Positions 41,990 to 50,671 of a stretch of 64,000 nucleotides of DNA are shown one piece after another. The translations under genes and the position numbers were made by a program. Numbering within the stretch: position 1 is the first letter of the stretch; the number at the start of each line of letters is the position of its first letter. The DNA lies in NCBI RefSeq assembly GCF_017948485.1, contig NZ_JAFFSX010000012.1, positions 1 through 64,000 of the forward strand, given 5' to 3'. The notes below the pieces were generated by a model, which was not told where the DNA came from, did no database searches, and was given only the letters and a program-made list of their open reading frames with translations. This DNA comes from Streptomyces sp. GESEQ-35 (GTDB lineage: Bacteria; Actinomycetota; Actinomycetes; Streptomycetales; Streptomycetaceae).

Positions 41990-43264
41990 ATGAGCGATTG
42001 GCCCGGAGCAAGGTCCGACGAGAACCGCGGCAGCCGGTACGGACGCGGCAGCGCGAGCGCACAGCCTGAGGGCCCGCGCGTGATGCGGCAGGTGCGCCGC
42101 GGTCCGGCGGCACCGCCCGGGCAGGGCGCGTACGGCGGCGGGGTCCCGCAGCAGCAGTCGTACGTCAATGGCGGTTACACGGACGACGGCTACGACAGCG
42201 GCTACAACACCGGCCAGGTCTACGGCTCCCCCGGCGGCGGAGGGCCGGGCGGCCCGGACGACCCGTACGACCAGCGGCCCCGGCCGAACTGGCGGCGCCG
42301 TATCAAGTGGACGGCGATCACGCTGGTGACGCTGTTCGTCGTGGTGTCCGTCGGCACGTACTTCTGGGCCGACTCCAAGCTCAACCGCGATGTCGACCTG
42401 TCGAAGGTGATCGACCGGCCGGAGGCGGGCGAGGGTACGAACTACCTGATCGTCGGCTCCGACAGCCGTGCGGGCATGTCCGCGGAGGAGAAGAAGGAAC
42501 TCCACACCGGCTCCGCCGAGGGCAAGCGCACGGACTCGATGATGGTCCTGCACACCGGCGACAACGGCCCGACGCTCATCTCGCTGCCCCGTGACTCGGA
42601 CGTGGAGATCCCGACCTTCGTCGGCTCCGAGTCCGGCAAGACGTACGAGGGCACGGGCCGGCACGTGAAGCTGAACGCGGCCTACGCGGAGGACGGACCC
42701 GAGCTCCTCGTCCGGACGGTGGAGGCCAACATGGGCCTGCACATCGACCACTACGTCGAGATCGGCTTCGCGGGCTTCGCCAACATCGTGGACTCGGTGG
42801 GCGGCGTCGAGATCGAGATCCCCAAGGGCGGGATGAAGGACACCAAGTCCGGCGCCGACTTCGAGGCGGGCAAGCAGACCCTGAACGGCGAGCAGGCCCT
42901 GGCCTTCGTCCGCACCCGGTACGCCCTCGCGGGCAGCGACCTGGACCGTACGAAGAACCAGCAGAAGTTCCTCGCGGCCCTGGCCAACCAGACCGCGACG
43001 CCGAGCACGGTCCTCAACCCCTTCAAGCTCTACCCGACGATGGGCGCGGGCCTCGACACCCTCATCGTCGACAAGGACATGGGCCTGTTCGACCTGGCCG
43101 ACATGTTCTGGGCCATGAAGGGCGTCACCGGCGGCGACGGCAAGTCCATGAACATGCCGATCTCCGGCTCCTCGGGCGGCAACCTCGTCTGGGACGAGGC
43201 CAAGGTCAAGACGCTGGTCAGCCAGCTGAACAACGACGAGACGGTCACCGTCTCCGGCAACTGA
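41990..43264 (+). CDS. LCP family protein 7
   Basis: A 424-residue protein. The N-terminal 95 residues are Gly/Tyr/Gln/Asp-rich (SYVNGGYTDDGYDSGYNTG) and probably disordered in the cytosol, then a membrane helix (WTAITLVTLFVVVSVGTYFW) and an LCP domain (NYLIVGSDSRAGMS, TDSMMVLHTGDNG, LISLPRDSDVEIP). There is no LytR_C domain. CACACT lies 7 bases before the ATG at 41990, so the mRNA may be leaderless. It is the last of the seven LCP genes and ends before a strong bidirectional terminator. Confidence 0.92.
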   Translation: MSDWPGARSDENRGSRYGRGSASAQPEGPRVMRQVRRGPAAPPGQGAYGGGVPQQQSYVNGGYTDDGYDSGYNTGQVYGSPGGGGPGGPDDPYDQRPRPNWRRRIKWTAITLVTLFVVVSVGTYFWADSKLNRDVDLSKVIDRPEAGEGTNYLIVGSDSRAGMSAEEKKELHTGSAEGKRTDSMMVLHTGDNGPTLISLPRDSDVEIPTFVGSESGKTYEGTGRHVKLNAAYAEDGPELLVRTVEANMGLHIDHYVEIGFAGFANIVDSVGGVEIEIPKGGMKDTKSGADFEAGKQTLNGEQALAFVRTRYALAGSDLDRTKNQQKFLAALANQTATPSTVLNPFKLYPTMGAGLDTLIVDKDMGLFDLADMFWAMKGVTGGDGKSMNMPISGSSGGNLVWDEAKVKTLVSQLNNDETVTVSGN

Positions 43265-43278
43265 CGGGCACGGCACAC

Positions 43279-43314
43279 GCGATCAGGGGCACCCCGAGGG
43301 GTGCCCCTGATCGC
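43279..43314. terminator. bidirectional terminator, 17-bp arms
   Basis: GCGATCAGGGGCACCCC / GGGGTGCCCCTGATCGC with only 2 unpaired bases between the arms, located between the convergent LCP7 and copper-storage genes. Confidence 0.9.
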
Positions 43315-43327
43315 GTTCAGGCGGGTG

Positions 43328-43693
43328 TCACATCCTGGCGCCGGCCATCGCGCGACAGCTCTCGGCACAGCGACGACACGCCTCGGCGCAGCGCATCATC
43401 TGGGGGTCGTCCGGCATGGACATACACGCCTCGGCGCACATGTCGCAGGCCTTGGCGCACATCGCGCACATCTCGGCCGACATGGGCGAGCGGCGCATCA
43501 TCATGTCCGCGCACATACGGGTCGTCTCGGCGCAGTCCATGAGCGCGCGCATGATCTGCATCTGGGCCTGACCGCCCATCTGCATGCAGGAGCTCATGGT
43601 CTCCTCGCACATGCTGTGGCACGTCATGCACGCCTCGACGCAGTCCTGCATCTCCTTGCTCATCGCGGTCATGGTCGTGGACTGCTGCTGCAT
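43328..43693 (-). CDS. four-helix bundle copper-storage protein (Csp type), cytosolic
   Basis: A 121-residue protein, ATG at 43693 with GAGGAGGA just before it. It has more than a dozen cysteines spaced as CxxxC/CxxC along predicted helices (CVEACMTCHSMCEETM; CAMCAKACDMCAEACMSM; CAEACRRCAESCRAM) and many Met residues, the pattern of Csp proteins that bind many Cu(I) ions inside a helix bundle. There is no signal peptide, so it is Csp3-like. A cytosolic Csp giving copper tolerance is known in S. lividans. Its position 4 kb from a CopCD/cupredoxin cluster supports a copper role. Confidence 0.82.
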   Translation of the reverse strand: MQQQSTTMTAMSKEMQDCVEACMTCHSMCEETMSSCMQMGGQAQMQIMRALMDCAETTRMCADMMMRRSPMSAEMCAMCAKACDMCAEACMSMPDDPQMMRCAEACRRCAESCRAMAGARM

Positions 43694-43805
43694 GATTCCT
43701 CCTCGGAGTCGCGGGGCCCGGAGTCGGACCCTCGCCCCTCCGTCGTACGCCCCTCTGCGCGCCCCCGCCACGGGACGGACGTACGTATTCCGCCAGTCGT
43801 GCCGA

Positions 43806-44597
43806 TTACGGCTTCCTGCCCACCCCGCCGAAGTGGGTGACGTCGGCGGTCTCCGCGTCCGCGGCGTCGGGTCGCCAGCGGGAACAGGTCAGGATGCCGG
43901 GCTCCAGGACCTCGACGTCCTCGAAGAACCGGACGAGGTCGGTGCGGCTGCGCAGGGTCATCGGTGCCGTTCCCGTCCCGTTCCAGTAGTCCACGGCCGC
44001 GGTCATCGCCTCGCCGTCGACCTCGGTGGTGGGGTGGGAGACGACCAGGTAGCTGCCGGAGGGTACGGCGTCCAGCAGCCGGCGCACGACGGAGGCGGCC
44101 TCGTCGGTGCGCAGGACGAAGTTCAGGATGCCCAGCATCGTGATGGCGACGGGACGGCTGAAGTCCAGCGTGCGGGCGGCCTCGCCGAGGATCGCCTCGG
44201 GGTCGTGCACATCGCCCTCGACGAAGACGGCGGCCCCCTCCGGCGTGCTGTTCAGCAGTGCGTGGGCGTGCGCGAAGACGAGCGGGTCGTTGTCCACGCA
44301 GACGATCCGGCACGACGGATCCACCCGCTGGGCGATCTCGTGGGTGTTGTCGGTGGTGGGCAGCCCGGTCCCGATGTCCAGGAACTGCCGGATCCCGGCC
44401 TCGCCGGCGAGATACCGCACCGCACGCGCCAGAAACCGCCGGTCCGCGACCGCCGACCGCGGCAGCGCCGGTACGAGCGACAGGATCCGGTCGCCGACCT
44501 CGGCATCGACGGGGTAGTGCCCCATACCGCCGAGCCAGTAGTTCCAGATCCGCGCAGAGTGCGACACATCGGTGCGGAACCGAGAGGAGCCAATCAT
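43806..44597 (-). CDS. SAM-dependent methyltransferase (DUF574/PF04672-type)
   Basis: A 263-residue protein of a family greatly expanded in Streptomyces. The opening SARIWNYWLGGMGHYPVD and motif I FLDIGTGLPTTDNTHEIAQ are diagnostic, followed by VCVDNDPLVFAHA (SAM ribose-binding acidic residue) and a long FFEDVEVLEPGI region. The substrate is unknown; members are often located beside regulators or secondary-metabolism genes, which is not the case here. It stands alone on the minus strand, downstream of nothing obvious. Confidence 0.9.
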   Translation of the reverse strand: MIGSSRFRTDVSHSARIWNYWLGGMGHYPVDAEVGDRILSLVPALPRSAVADRRFLARAVRYLAGEAGIRQFLDIGTGLPTTDNTHEIAQRVDPSCRIVCVDNDPLVFAHAHALLNSTPEGAAVFVEGDVHDPEAILGEAARTLDFSRPVAITMLGILNFVLRTDEAASVVRRLLDAVPSGSYLVVSHPTTEVDGEAMTAAVDYWNGTGTAPMTLRSRTDLVRFFEDVEVLEPGILTCSRWRPDAADAETADVTHFGGVGRKP

Positions 44598-44673
44598 GGG
44601 ACCAAGTTAAGGCCGAAAAGGCACCCATGAGGGTCCCTCGCGGACTTTTCCTGACGATCGACGTGCGTTATGA

Positions 44674-44706
44674 CCACAGCCCCCGGCTCCGTTCCGGGGG
44701 CTGTGG
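44674..44706 (-). terminator. terminator of the acyl-CoA dehydrogenase gene
   Basis: Perfect 13-bp stem CCACAGCCCCCGG / CCGGGGGCTGTGG with a 7-base loop, 31 bases past the stop at 44737. Confidence 0.85.
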
Positions 44707-44736
44707 CCGTTCCGACGAGGTCCCGCCGAGGTCCCG

Positions 44737-45894
44737 CTAGGGGAGATTCCTGGCCATCACGATGCGCTGGACCTGGTTCGTGCCTTCGTAGATCTGCGTG
44801 ATCTTGGCGTCGCGCATCATGCGCTCGACCGGATAGTCACGCGTGTAGCCGTAGCCACCCAGCAGTTGGACCGCGTCCGTCGTGACCTCCATCGCGACGT
44901 CCGAGGCGAAGCACTTGGCCGCGGCGCCCTGGAAGGTGAGGTCGCTGTCGCCGCGCTCCGACTTGGCCGCCGCCGCGTACGTCAGCTGACGGGCGGCCTC
45001 GATCTTCATGGCCATGTCCGCGAGCATGAACTGAATGCCCTGGAACTCGGCGATCGGCTTGCCGAACTGCTTGCGCTCCTGGACATAGCCCTTGGCGTAG
45101 TCGAGGGCGCCCTGCGCGATGCCGAGGGCCTGGGCGGCGATGGTGATGCGGGTGTGGTCGAGGGTCTTCATCGCCGTCGCGAAGCCGGTGCCCTCCTCGC
45201 CGATCATGCGGTCCGCGGGGATGCGAACGTTGTCGAGGTAGACCTCGCGGGTGGGGCTGCCCTTGATGCCGAGCTTCTTCTCGGGGGCGCCGAAGGAGAC
45301 GCCGGCGTCCGACTTCTCGACCACGAAGGCCGAGATGCCCTTCGAGCGCTTCGTGGGGTCCGTCACGGCCATCACCGTGTAGTACTCGGACTCGCCCGCG
45401 TTCGTGATCCAGCGCTTCACGCCGTTCAGGACGTAGTGGTCGCCGTCGCGGACCGCCTTCGTCTTCATGCCGGCCGCGTCGGAGCCCGCGTCGGGCTCGG
45501 AGAGGCAGTACGAGAACATCCCGTCGCCCTTGGCGAGCGGTGTCATGTACTTCTTCTTCAGGTCCTCGGAGCCGGAGAGGATCACCGGGAGCGAGCCCAG
45601 CTTGTTCACGGCGGGGATGAGGGAGGAGGACGCGCAGACGCGCGCCACCTCCTCGATCACGATCACGGTGGCCAGCGCGTCCGCGCCCGCGCCGCCGTAC
45701 GACTCGGGTACGTGTACGGCGTGCAGGTCGCTGGCGACCAGCGCGTCCAGGGCCTCCTGCGGGAAGCGGGCCTCCTCGTCCACCGCGGCGGCGTACGGCG
45801 CGATCTTCGCCTCGGCCAGGGAGCGGATGGCGTCACGGAGCATGTCGTGCTCCTCGGACGGGCGGTACAGGTCGAAATCAGCCGATCCGGCCAA
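44737..45894 (-). CDS. acyl-CoA dehydrogenase
   Basis: A 385-residue FAD enzyme catalysing alpha,beta-dehydrogenation of acyl-CoA in fatty-acid or branched-chain amino-acid breakdown. It shows the FAD/substrate signature MFSYCLSEPDAGSDAAGMKT, the second signature QLLGGYGYTRDYPVERMMRDAKI, and the catalytic Glu370 in QIYEGTNQVQRIVMARN. The chain length is standard for short/medium-chain types. The probable start is TTG 45894 (MAGSADFDLYRPSEEHDML), with TTGGAG upstream. A palindrome lies about 40 bases upstream and suggests control by a TetR/FadR-type repressor. No electron-transfer flavoprotein gene is nearby. Confidence 0.95.
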   Translation of the reverse strand: MAGSADFDLYRPSEEHDMLRDAIRSLAEAKIAPYAAAVDEEARFPQEALDALVASDLHAVHVPESYGGAGADALATVIVIEEVARVCASSSLIPAVNKLGSLPVILSGSEDLKKKYMTPLAKGDGMFSYCLSEPDAGSDAAGMKTKAVRDGDHYVLNGVKRWITNAGESEYYTVMAVTDPTKRSKGISAFVVEKSDAGVSFGAPEKKLGIKGSPTREVYLDNVRIPADRMIGEEGTGFATAMKTLDHTRITIAAQALGIAQGALDYAKGYVQERKQFGKPIAEFQGIQFMLADMAMKIEAARQLTYAAAAKSERGDSDLTFQGAAAKCFASDVAMEVTTDAVQLLGGYGYTRDYPVERMMRDAKITQIYEGTNQVQRIVMARNLP

Positions 45895-45931
45895 GGTCTC
45901 TCACGCTCCAAAGCTGTGATGCTGGCGCTAA

Positions 45932-45945
45932 TTACCGTTAAGTAA
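45932..45945. promoter_or_regulatory. palindromic operator candidate upstream of acyl-CoA dehydrogenase
   Basis: TTACCGTTAAGTAA: arms TTAC/GTAA around a 6-base core, in an AT-rich island (ATTTTAGAG follows). It lies between the divergent acyl-CoA dehydrogenase and UDP-glucose dehydrogenase genes, in the promoter position of the former. TTAC-n6-GTAA resembles operators of repressors of fatty-acid catabolism, but no repressor gene is nearby. Confidence 0.4.
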
Positions 45946-46069
45946 CCCAAATTTTAGAGGGCGGCCCACGGGACGGGTACGTGAGCTTGGCGACAGCGGG
46001 AAAGCTGCCCGTCAGACCCTCCGACTATGCTCGGCCCCGCACTGCCGACCAACCCTCCTGGAGCACCCC

Positions 46070-47413
46070 ATGGCCCTCAAGATCACCGTGATCGGCACCG
46101 GCTATCTCGGCGCCACACACGCCGCGGCCATGGCCGAGCTGGGGTTCGAGGTACTGGGCCTGGACGTCGTGCCCGAGAAGATCGAGATGCTCCAGCGGGG
46201 CGCGGTCCCGATGTACGAGCCGGGTCTTGAGGAACTGCTGCGCAAGCATGTGGCGGGGATCGAGGGGTCCTCCGGCCGGCTGCGCTTCACCATGGACTGG
46301 GCCGAGGTGGCCGCGTTCGGCGACGTCCACTTCGTGTGCGTGAACACCCCGCAGCGGCACGGCGACTACGCGGCCGACATGAGTTACGTCGACAGCGCCT
46401 TCGAGCTGCTCGCCCCGCACCTCACCGGCCCCGCCCTCGTCGTCGGCAAGTCCACCGTCCCCGTCGGCTCCGCCGAGCGCCTCGCCGACTACCTCGCCGA
46501 GCACGCGCCGGCCGGCGCGGACGCGGAGCTGGCCTGGAACCCGGAGTTCCTGCGCGAGGGCTTCGCCGTCGAGGACACCCTGCATCCGGACCGGCTCGTC
46601 GTCGGCGTACACAGTGAGCGGGCGGAGAAGCTGCTGCGCGAGGTGTACGCCACACCGGTCGCCGAGGGCACGCCCTTCGTCGTCACCGACTTCCCGACCG
46701 CCGAGCTGGTGAAGACCTCCGCGAACTCCTTCCTGGCGACCAAGATCTCCTTCATCAACGCCATGGCGGAGGTCTGCGAGGCGGCGGGCGGCGATGTCGC
46801 CAAGCTCGCCGAGGCGATCGGGTACGACGACCGGATCGGCAAGAAGTTCCTGCGCGCCGGGATCGGCTTCGGCGGCGGCTGTCTGCCCAAGGACATCCGG
46901 GCGTTCATGGCGCGCGCCGGTGAGCTGGGGGCGGACCAGGCGCTGACCTTCCTGCGCGAGATCGACTCCATCAACATGCGGCGCCGCGGCCAGATGGTCG
47001 AGATGGCGCGGGAGGCGCTAGGCGGCGGCTCCTTCCTCGGCAAGCGGGTCGCCGTGCTCGGCGCCAGCTTCAAGCCCGACTCGGACGACGTCCGCGACTC
47101 GCCCGCGCTGAACGTCGCCGGGCAGATACACCTCCAGGGCGGCCAGGTCACGGTGTACGACCCGAAGGGCATGGACAACGCCCGCAGGCTCTTCCCGACG
47201 CTCGGGTACGCGGACACCGCCGTCGACGCCGTCCGGGGCGCCGACGTCGTCCTGCACCTCACCGAGTGGCGCGAGTTCCGCGAGCTGGACCCGGCCGCGC
47301 TGGGCGAGGTCGCCAACGCCCGCGTGCTGCTCGACGGGCGCAACGCGCTCGACCCGGAGCTGTGGCGGCGGGACGGATGGTCGTACCGGGCGATGGGGCG
47401 GCCGACGGCTTAA
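46070..47413 (+). CDS. UDP-glucose 6-dehydrogenase
   Basis: A 447-residue enzyme oxidising UDP-glucose to UDP-glucuronate with two NAD+. The N-terminal Rossmann site KITVIGTGYLGATHAAAMAE, the VVGKSTVPVGSAERLADYL block, the active-site loop IGFGGGCLPKDIRAF (Cys271), and the C-terminal domain VAVLGASFKPDSDDVRDSPA are all intact. It would supply glucuronic acid or its derivatives for wall polysaccharide, matching the LCP and glycosyltransferase genes upstream. CTGGAG about 8 bases before the ATG at 46070. Confidence 0.95.
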   Translation: MALKITVIGTGYLGATHAAAMAELGFEVLGLDVVPEKIEMLQRGAVPMYEPGLEELLRKHVAGIEGSSGRLRFTMDWAEVAAFGDVHFVCVNTPQRHGDYAADMSYVDSAFELLAPHLTGPALVVGKSTVPVGSAERLADYLAEHAPAGADAELAWNPEFLREGFAVEDTLHPDRLVVGVHSERAEKLLREVYATPVAEGTPFVVTDFPTAELVKTSANSFLATKISFINAMAEVCEAAGGDVAKLAEAIGYDDRIGKKFLRAGIGFGGGCLPKDIRAFMARAGELGADQALTFLREIDSINMRRRGQMVEMAREALGGGSFLGKRVAVLGASFKPDSDDVRDSPALNVAGQIHLQGGQVTVYDPKGMDNARRLFPTLGYADTAVDAVRGADVVLHLTEWREFRELDPAALGEVANARVLLDGRNALDPELWRRDGWSYRAMGRPTA

Positions 47414-47663
47414 GTGCCGCAAACGGGGTTCGAAATTCAATTCGAGCAATGTGAGGGAATTTCCATGCCCTCAACCCGAATTCTTCACGGTCGCATTGCG
47501 CGTATTGACATCGGTGTAGCCCCATCTCACAAGGCACCCCCACCCGAAAGAGAGCCAGGCAACAAGCGCTTAACTGCCGTGTAGCCATGCGGAATCCGCG
47601 CCACCCCCCAATGGTCCACATTCGCTGACCGGAATGACCGGACCATGCCAGGAGTGAGTGATC

Positions 47664-48296
47664 ATGCCCTTGTTCCGCAGGGCGCAGTGGCCGAGGGACC
47701 ACCGGGACGAGTTCGTCGCCGGAGCTCTCGTCGGGGCGGTGGTGATCGTGCTCGGCTATGCGTCGGGCATCGGGCCGTCCTCCGCCCCCGGCGCCGTCGA
47801 GGCCGCCGCTCCCCCCTCGTCGCCGCCCGCGGCCACGGCCCCGCCGAGCGGCGCGACATCCGCTCCCGGGGACTCCGCACCCGGGGTTCCGGGCACCGAG
47901 GTACCAGCGGGCAGCGGGGTGATACCGGCGCCCGGAGGAAGCGGCGCGCACACCGGGCACGACAGCGGCGCGGGGCACACCGGCGACGGCTCCGGACACG
48001 ACCACACCGCCTCGCCCGACCCCGGCACCACGCCCGCCCCCGTCCCGTCCCCGTCCGGCTCCGCGTCCACGGAGCCACCGCAGGGGGACGACACCTGCGA
48101 GGACGGCGAGGTACGCCTCGTGGAACCGCTCCTCACCGGCCTCACCGAGCCGTTGTTCGGCCTCCTCAACGGCACGGACGACAGCACGGACGACGAGACC
48201 CCCGAGCCCGCCGCCTCCCCCTGTGTCGGACTCGTCGCCCCCACCGGCCTGCTCGGCATCACCAGCGCCTCCCCGCTGCCGGAGGCCACCCCGTGA
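47664..48296 (+). CDS. membrane-anchored His/Pro/Ser-rich extracytoplasmic protein
   Basis: A 210-residue protein of unknown family. ATG 47664 has AGGAG 9 bases upstream. A short basic start (PLFRRAQWPRDHRDE) precedes one membrane helix at about 20-38; the rest is Ala/Pro/Ser/Gly-rich and disordered, with a His cluster (GAHTGHDSGAGHTGDGSGHDH) at about 93-115 and two widely spaced cysteines near the end. The His cluster could bind copper or another metal. Its stop overlaps the start of copCD by 4 bases (GTGA), so it belongs to that unit. Confidence 0.72.
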   Translation: MPLFRRAQWPRDHRDEFVAGALVGAVVIVLGYASGIGPSSAPGAVEAAAPPSSPPAATAPPSGATSAPGDSAPGVPGTEVPAGSGVIPAPGGSGAHTGHDSGAGHTGDGSGHDHTASPDPGTTPAPVPSPSGSASTEPPQGDDTCEDGEVRLVEPLLTGLTEPLFGLLNGTDDSTDDETPEPAASPCVGLVAPTGLLGITSASPLPEATP

Positions 48297-49639
48297 CCCG
48301 CACGACCCGCCGTCGCGCCCTCCTCCTGCTCCTCCTCACGCCGCTTCTGTACGGCCTGTTCGGCGCGGCCCCCGCCGCCGCCCACACCGAGCTGGTCCGC
48401 TCGACGCCCAAGGACGGCGCGGAACTCACCAAGGCCCCCGACCACCTCACCCTCGTCTTCGACGTACCCGTCGACCACGCCGACGTCCGCGCCATGACGC
48501 TCGACGGCGACCGGCTCCCCGTGGCCCGTGCGCCGCGGGGCGGCACCGACACCGTGCGGGTGTCCCTCGGCAGTCCCCCGGACGGCGAACTCGCCGTCGT
48601 CTGGTCCGTCGTCGACGAGGAGGACGGCCACGCCTCCTCCGGCCGGCTCACCTTCACCGTCGGCGATCAGACCGCGGCGGGGACTGCGGCCGCCCAGAAC
48701 CGCGGCGACGAGGCCACCGCACCGTCCCCCTCACCCCTGGTGCGGAAGAGCCTCGTCGCCGCTCGCTGGGCCGGCTATCTCTCGCTGGCCCTGTTCATCG
48801 GTGGGCTCGCCTTCGTCGCGCTGCTCTGGCCGCGCGGCGCGGACGAACCCCGGGCACGGGCGCTGCTCACACTGGCCTGGGCGTGCGGGCTGCTGTCGAC
48901 GGTCGCAGCGATCGGACTCCAGGGCGCGTACGCCGCCTTCGGCGGCCTGAGGGACGTACTGCGCCCGGCGACCTACGCCGACGTCCTCACCACCGAGCCC
49001 GGCATCGCACTCGCCGCCCGCGGCCTGCTGTGGGTGCTCGCGGCCGTGGTGCTGGGCGCGCTGCTCCAGGGCGGTGCGGGCACGTCCCGCTCACCGGGCT
49101 GGCGCGTGGGCGCCTTCGCCGTGGCCCTGGGCCTGCTCCGTACGACCGGTATGCGGGGCCACAACTCCGAGGGCAGCGAGCCGACCTGGGGCGCGATCGC
49201 CGATCTCGTCCACCTCCTCGGCGCCGCCCTGTGGATCGGCGGCCTGGCGATGCTCACGCTGGCCGTACTGCCGCGCCGCGAGCCCGGCGAACTGGCGGCG
49301 GTGGTGCCCGGCTACTCACGGCTCGCGGCCGTCTCCGTCGCCGCGATCGCCGCCGCCGGGCTGGTGCTGGCCTGGCAGGTCGTGGGGTCGTACGACGCCC
49401 TGCTGCACACCTCGTACGGGCAGTTGCTGCTGATCAAGACGGCCGTGCTCGGTGCCGTCCTGCTGGCCGCCCAGTGCAGCCGCCAGTGGGTGCGCACCCG
49501 CCTCGATCTCGCCGTGCTGCTGCGCGGCGACGCCGCCACCGTGCGGCCCTTCGGTTTCTCGGTCGCGGCGGAGACGGGGCTCGTCCTCGTCGTACTCGCC
49601 GTGACGAGTCTGCTGGTCACGGCCGATCCCGGCCGCTGA
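48293..49639 (+). CDS. CopC-CopD fusion copper resistance/uptake protein
   Basis: A 448-residue protein. The signal (RRRALLLLLLTPLLYGLFG) ends AAAH, so mature CopC would begin with the copper-binding N-terminal His; the CopC domain (about 31-130) keeps a second copper site DEEDGHASSGRLTF (Asp and His). It is followed by eight membrane helices of the CopD type from about residue 155, including MRGHNSEGSEPTWGAIADLVHLLGAALW with conserved His residues. CopC binds Cu(II) outside and CopD moves copper into the cytosol. GTG at 48293 overlaps the preceding stop. Confidence 0.9.
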   Translation: MTRTTRRRALLLLLLTPLLYGLFGAAPAAAHTELVRSTPKDGAELTKAPDHLTLVFDVPVDHADVRAMTLDGDRLPVARAPRGGTDTVRVSLGSPPDGELAVVWSVVDEEDGHASSGRLTFTVGDQTAAGTAAAQNRGDEATAPSPSPLVRKSLVAARWAGYLSLALFIGGLAFVALLWPRGADEPRARALLTLAWACGLLSTVAAIGLQGAYAAFGGLRDVLRPATYADVLTTEPGIALAARGLLWVLAAVVLGALLQGGAGTSRSPGWRVGAFAVALGLLRTTGMRGHNSEGSEPTWGAIADLVHLLGAALWIGGLAMLTLAVLPRREPGELAAVVPGYSRLAAVSVAAIAAAGLVLAWQVVGSYDALLHTSYGQLLLIKTAVLGAVLLAAQCSRQWVRTRLDLAVLLRGDAATVRPFGFSVAAETGLVLVVLAVTSLLVTADPGR

Positions 49640-49666
49640 ACTCCCCTAGAAACAATAGGAGTTGAA

Positions 49667-50653
49667 GTGAAAAGTAGTAACGAGACCGGCGATCGGCGGC
49701 GCAGGCCGCCGGTCGGGAACCGGTCCCTGCTCGTCGCGGGACTCGGCGCGGCTCTGGCAGCCGTCCTCAGCCTCGGGCTGCTGAGCGCGGCCTCGGGCTC
49801 CACGACGGCAGCCTCCCAGGAGGAAGCGGGCGCGGCTCAGGCGCCCGTGGCCGCCGCTGCCGAGGCCCAGCCCGCCGCTGCCGCCGCCGCGGACCACCAG
49901 GTCGACATCATGAGTTACAAGTACGGCGACGGGAAGCAGCTCGTCGTCGAGGTCGGCCAGACGGTCCAGTGGACCAACCACGACAGCGCGCCGCACACGG
50001 TCACCACGACGAAGGCCCCGGTGGCCTTCGACTCGGGGTCACTCCAGCAGGGCGACTCGTGGTCGTACACCTTCACCAAGGCCGGGACCTACGAGTACTA
50101 CTGCGCGGTGCACCCGGACATGGTGTCGTCGGTGAAGGTCGTCGAGCCGTCCGACGGTGGCGGATCGACGCCCACGCCCACCGCCACGCCGACATCGACC
50201 CCCACCGCCACACCCACGGCGACGCCGACCGCCACCCCGACCACCGGGCCGACGGCCACCCCGACGGCCACCGGCGGCACCGGTGACGGCGGCGACGAGC
50301 AGTGCGCCAGCGTCCAGAACGTGCTGCTGCCGATCCTCCAGCACCTCTACTCGGCGCACCTGGAGCGGTCCCCGGGGCAGCAGGTGCAGGACGCGCTGGC
50401 GCTCGACTCGTACATCAAGATGCACACGGTGTGGGTCGAGAGCATCCTCAAGCCGGCCATCGAGGGCGGCAGTTCGGTGCTCGACAACACGCTCAGCACG
50501 CTCCTTGCACACATCAACTCCGCCCACCTGGAGGAGTCGCTCGGGCAGCAGATCACCGATCTGCTCGACATCGACAGCTACGTGAAGATGCACACCGTCT
50601 GGGCCGAGCACATGCTCACCCCCACCACGGACTTCCTCACCACCAGCTGCTGA
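49667..50653 (+). CDS. secreted cupredoxin with duplicated unknown C-terminal module
   Basis: A 328-residue protein; GTG 49667 with AGGAG upstream. Signal at about 18-42, then an Ala-rich spacer. The cupredoxin domain (about 77-160) has the type 1 copper ligands H110 (SAPHTVT), C146, H149 and M152 in YYCAVHPDM. A Thr-Pro linker (ATPTATPTATPT...) follows at 167-203. The last 115 residues contain two copies of one ~36-residue motif: 228-263 (SAHLERSPGQQ... DSYIKMHTVWVE) and 284-319 (SAHLEESLGQQ... DSYVKMHTVWAE), bracketed by C213 and C328. I do not recognise this module. Copper electron carrier by fold; partner unknown. Confidence 0.85.
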   Translation: MKSSNETGDRRRRPPVGNRSLLVAGLGAALAAVLSLGLLSAASGSTTAASQEEAGAAQAPVAAAAEAQPAAAAAADHQVDIMSYKYGDGKQLVVEVGQTVQWTNHDSAPHTVTTTKAPVAFDSGSLQQGDSWSYTFTKAGTYEYYCAVHPDMVSSVKVVEPSDGGGSTPTPTATPTSTPTATPTATPTATPTTGPTATPTATGGTGDGGDEQCASVQNVLLPILQHLYSAHLERSPGQQVQDALALDSYIKMHTVWVESILKPAIEGGSSVLDNTLSTLLAHINSAHLEESLGQQITDLLDIDSYVKMHTVWAEHMLTPTTDFLTTSC

Positions 50654-50671
50654 CCCGCCCCCGAGAGTGGA

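Noticed and set aside
50161..50286. CRISPR-like or minisatellite repeat in the cupredoxin gene
   Set aside because: The periodic ACGCCGACC-type DNA simply encodes the Thr-Pro linker; there are no spacers.
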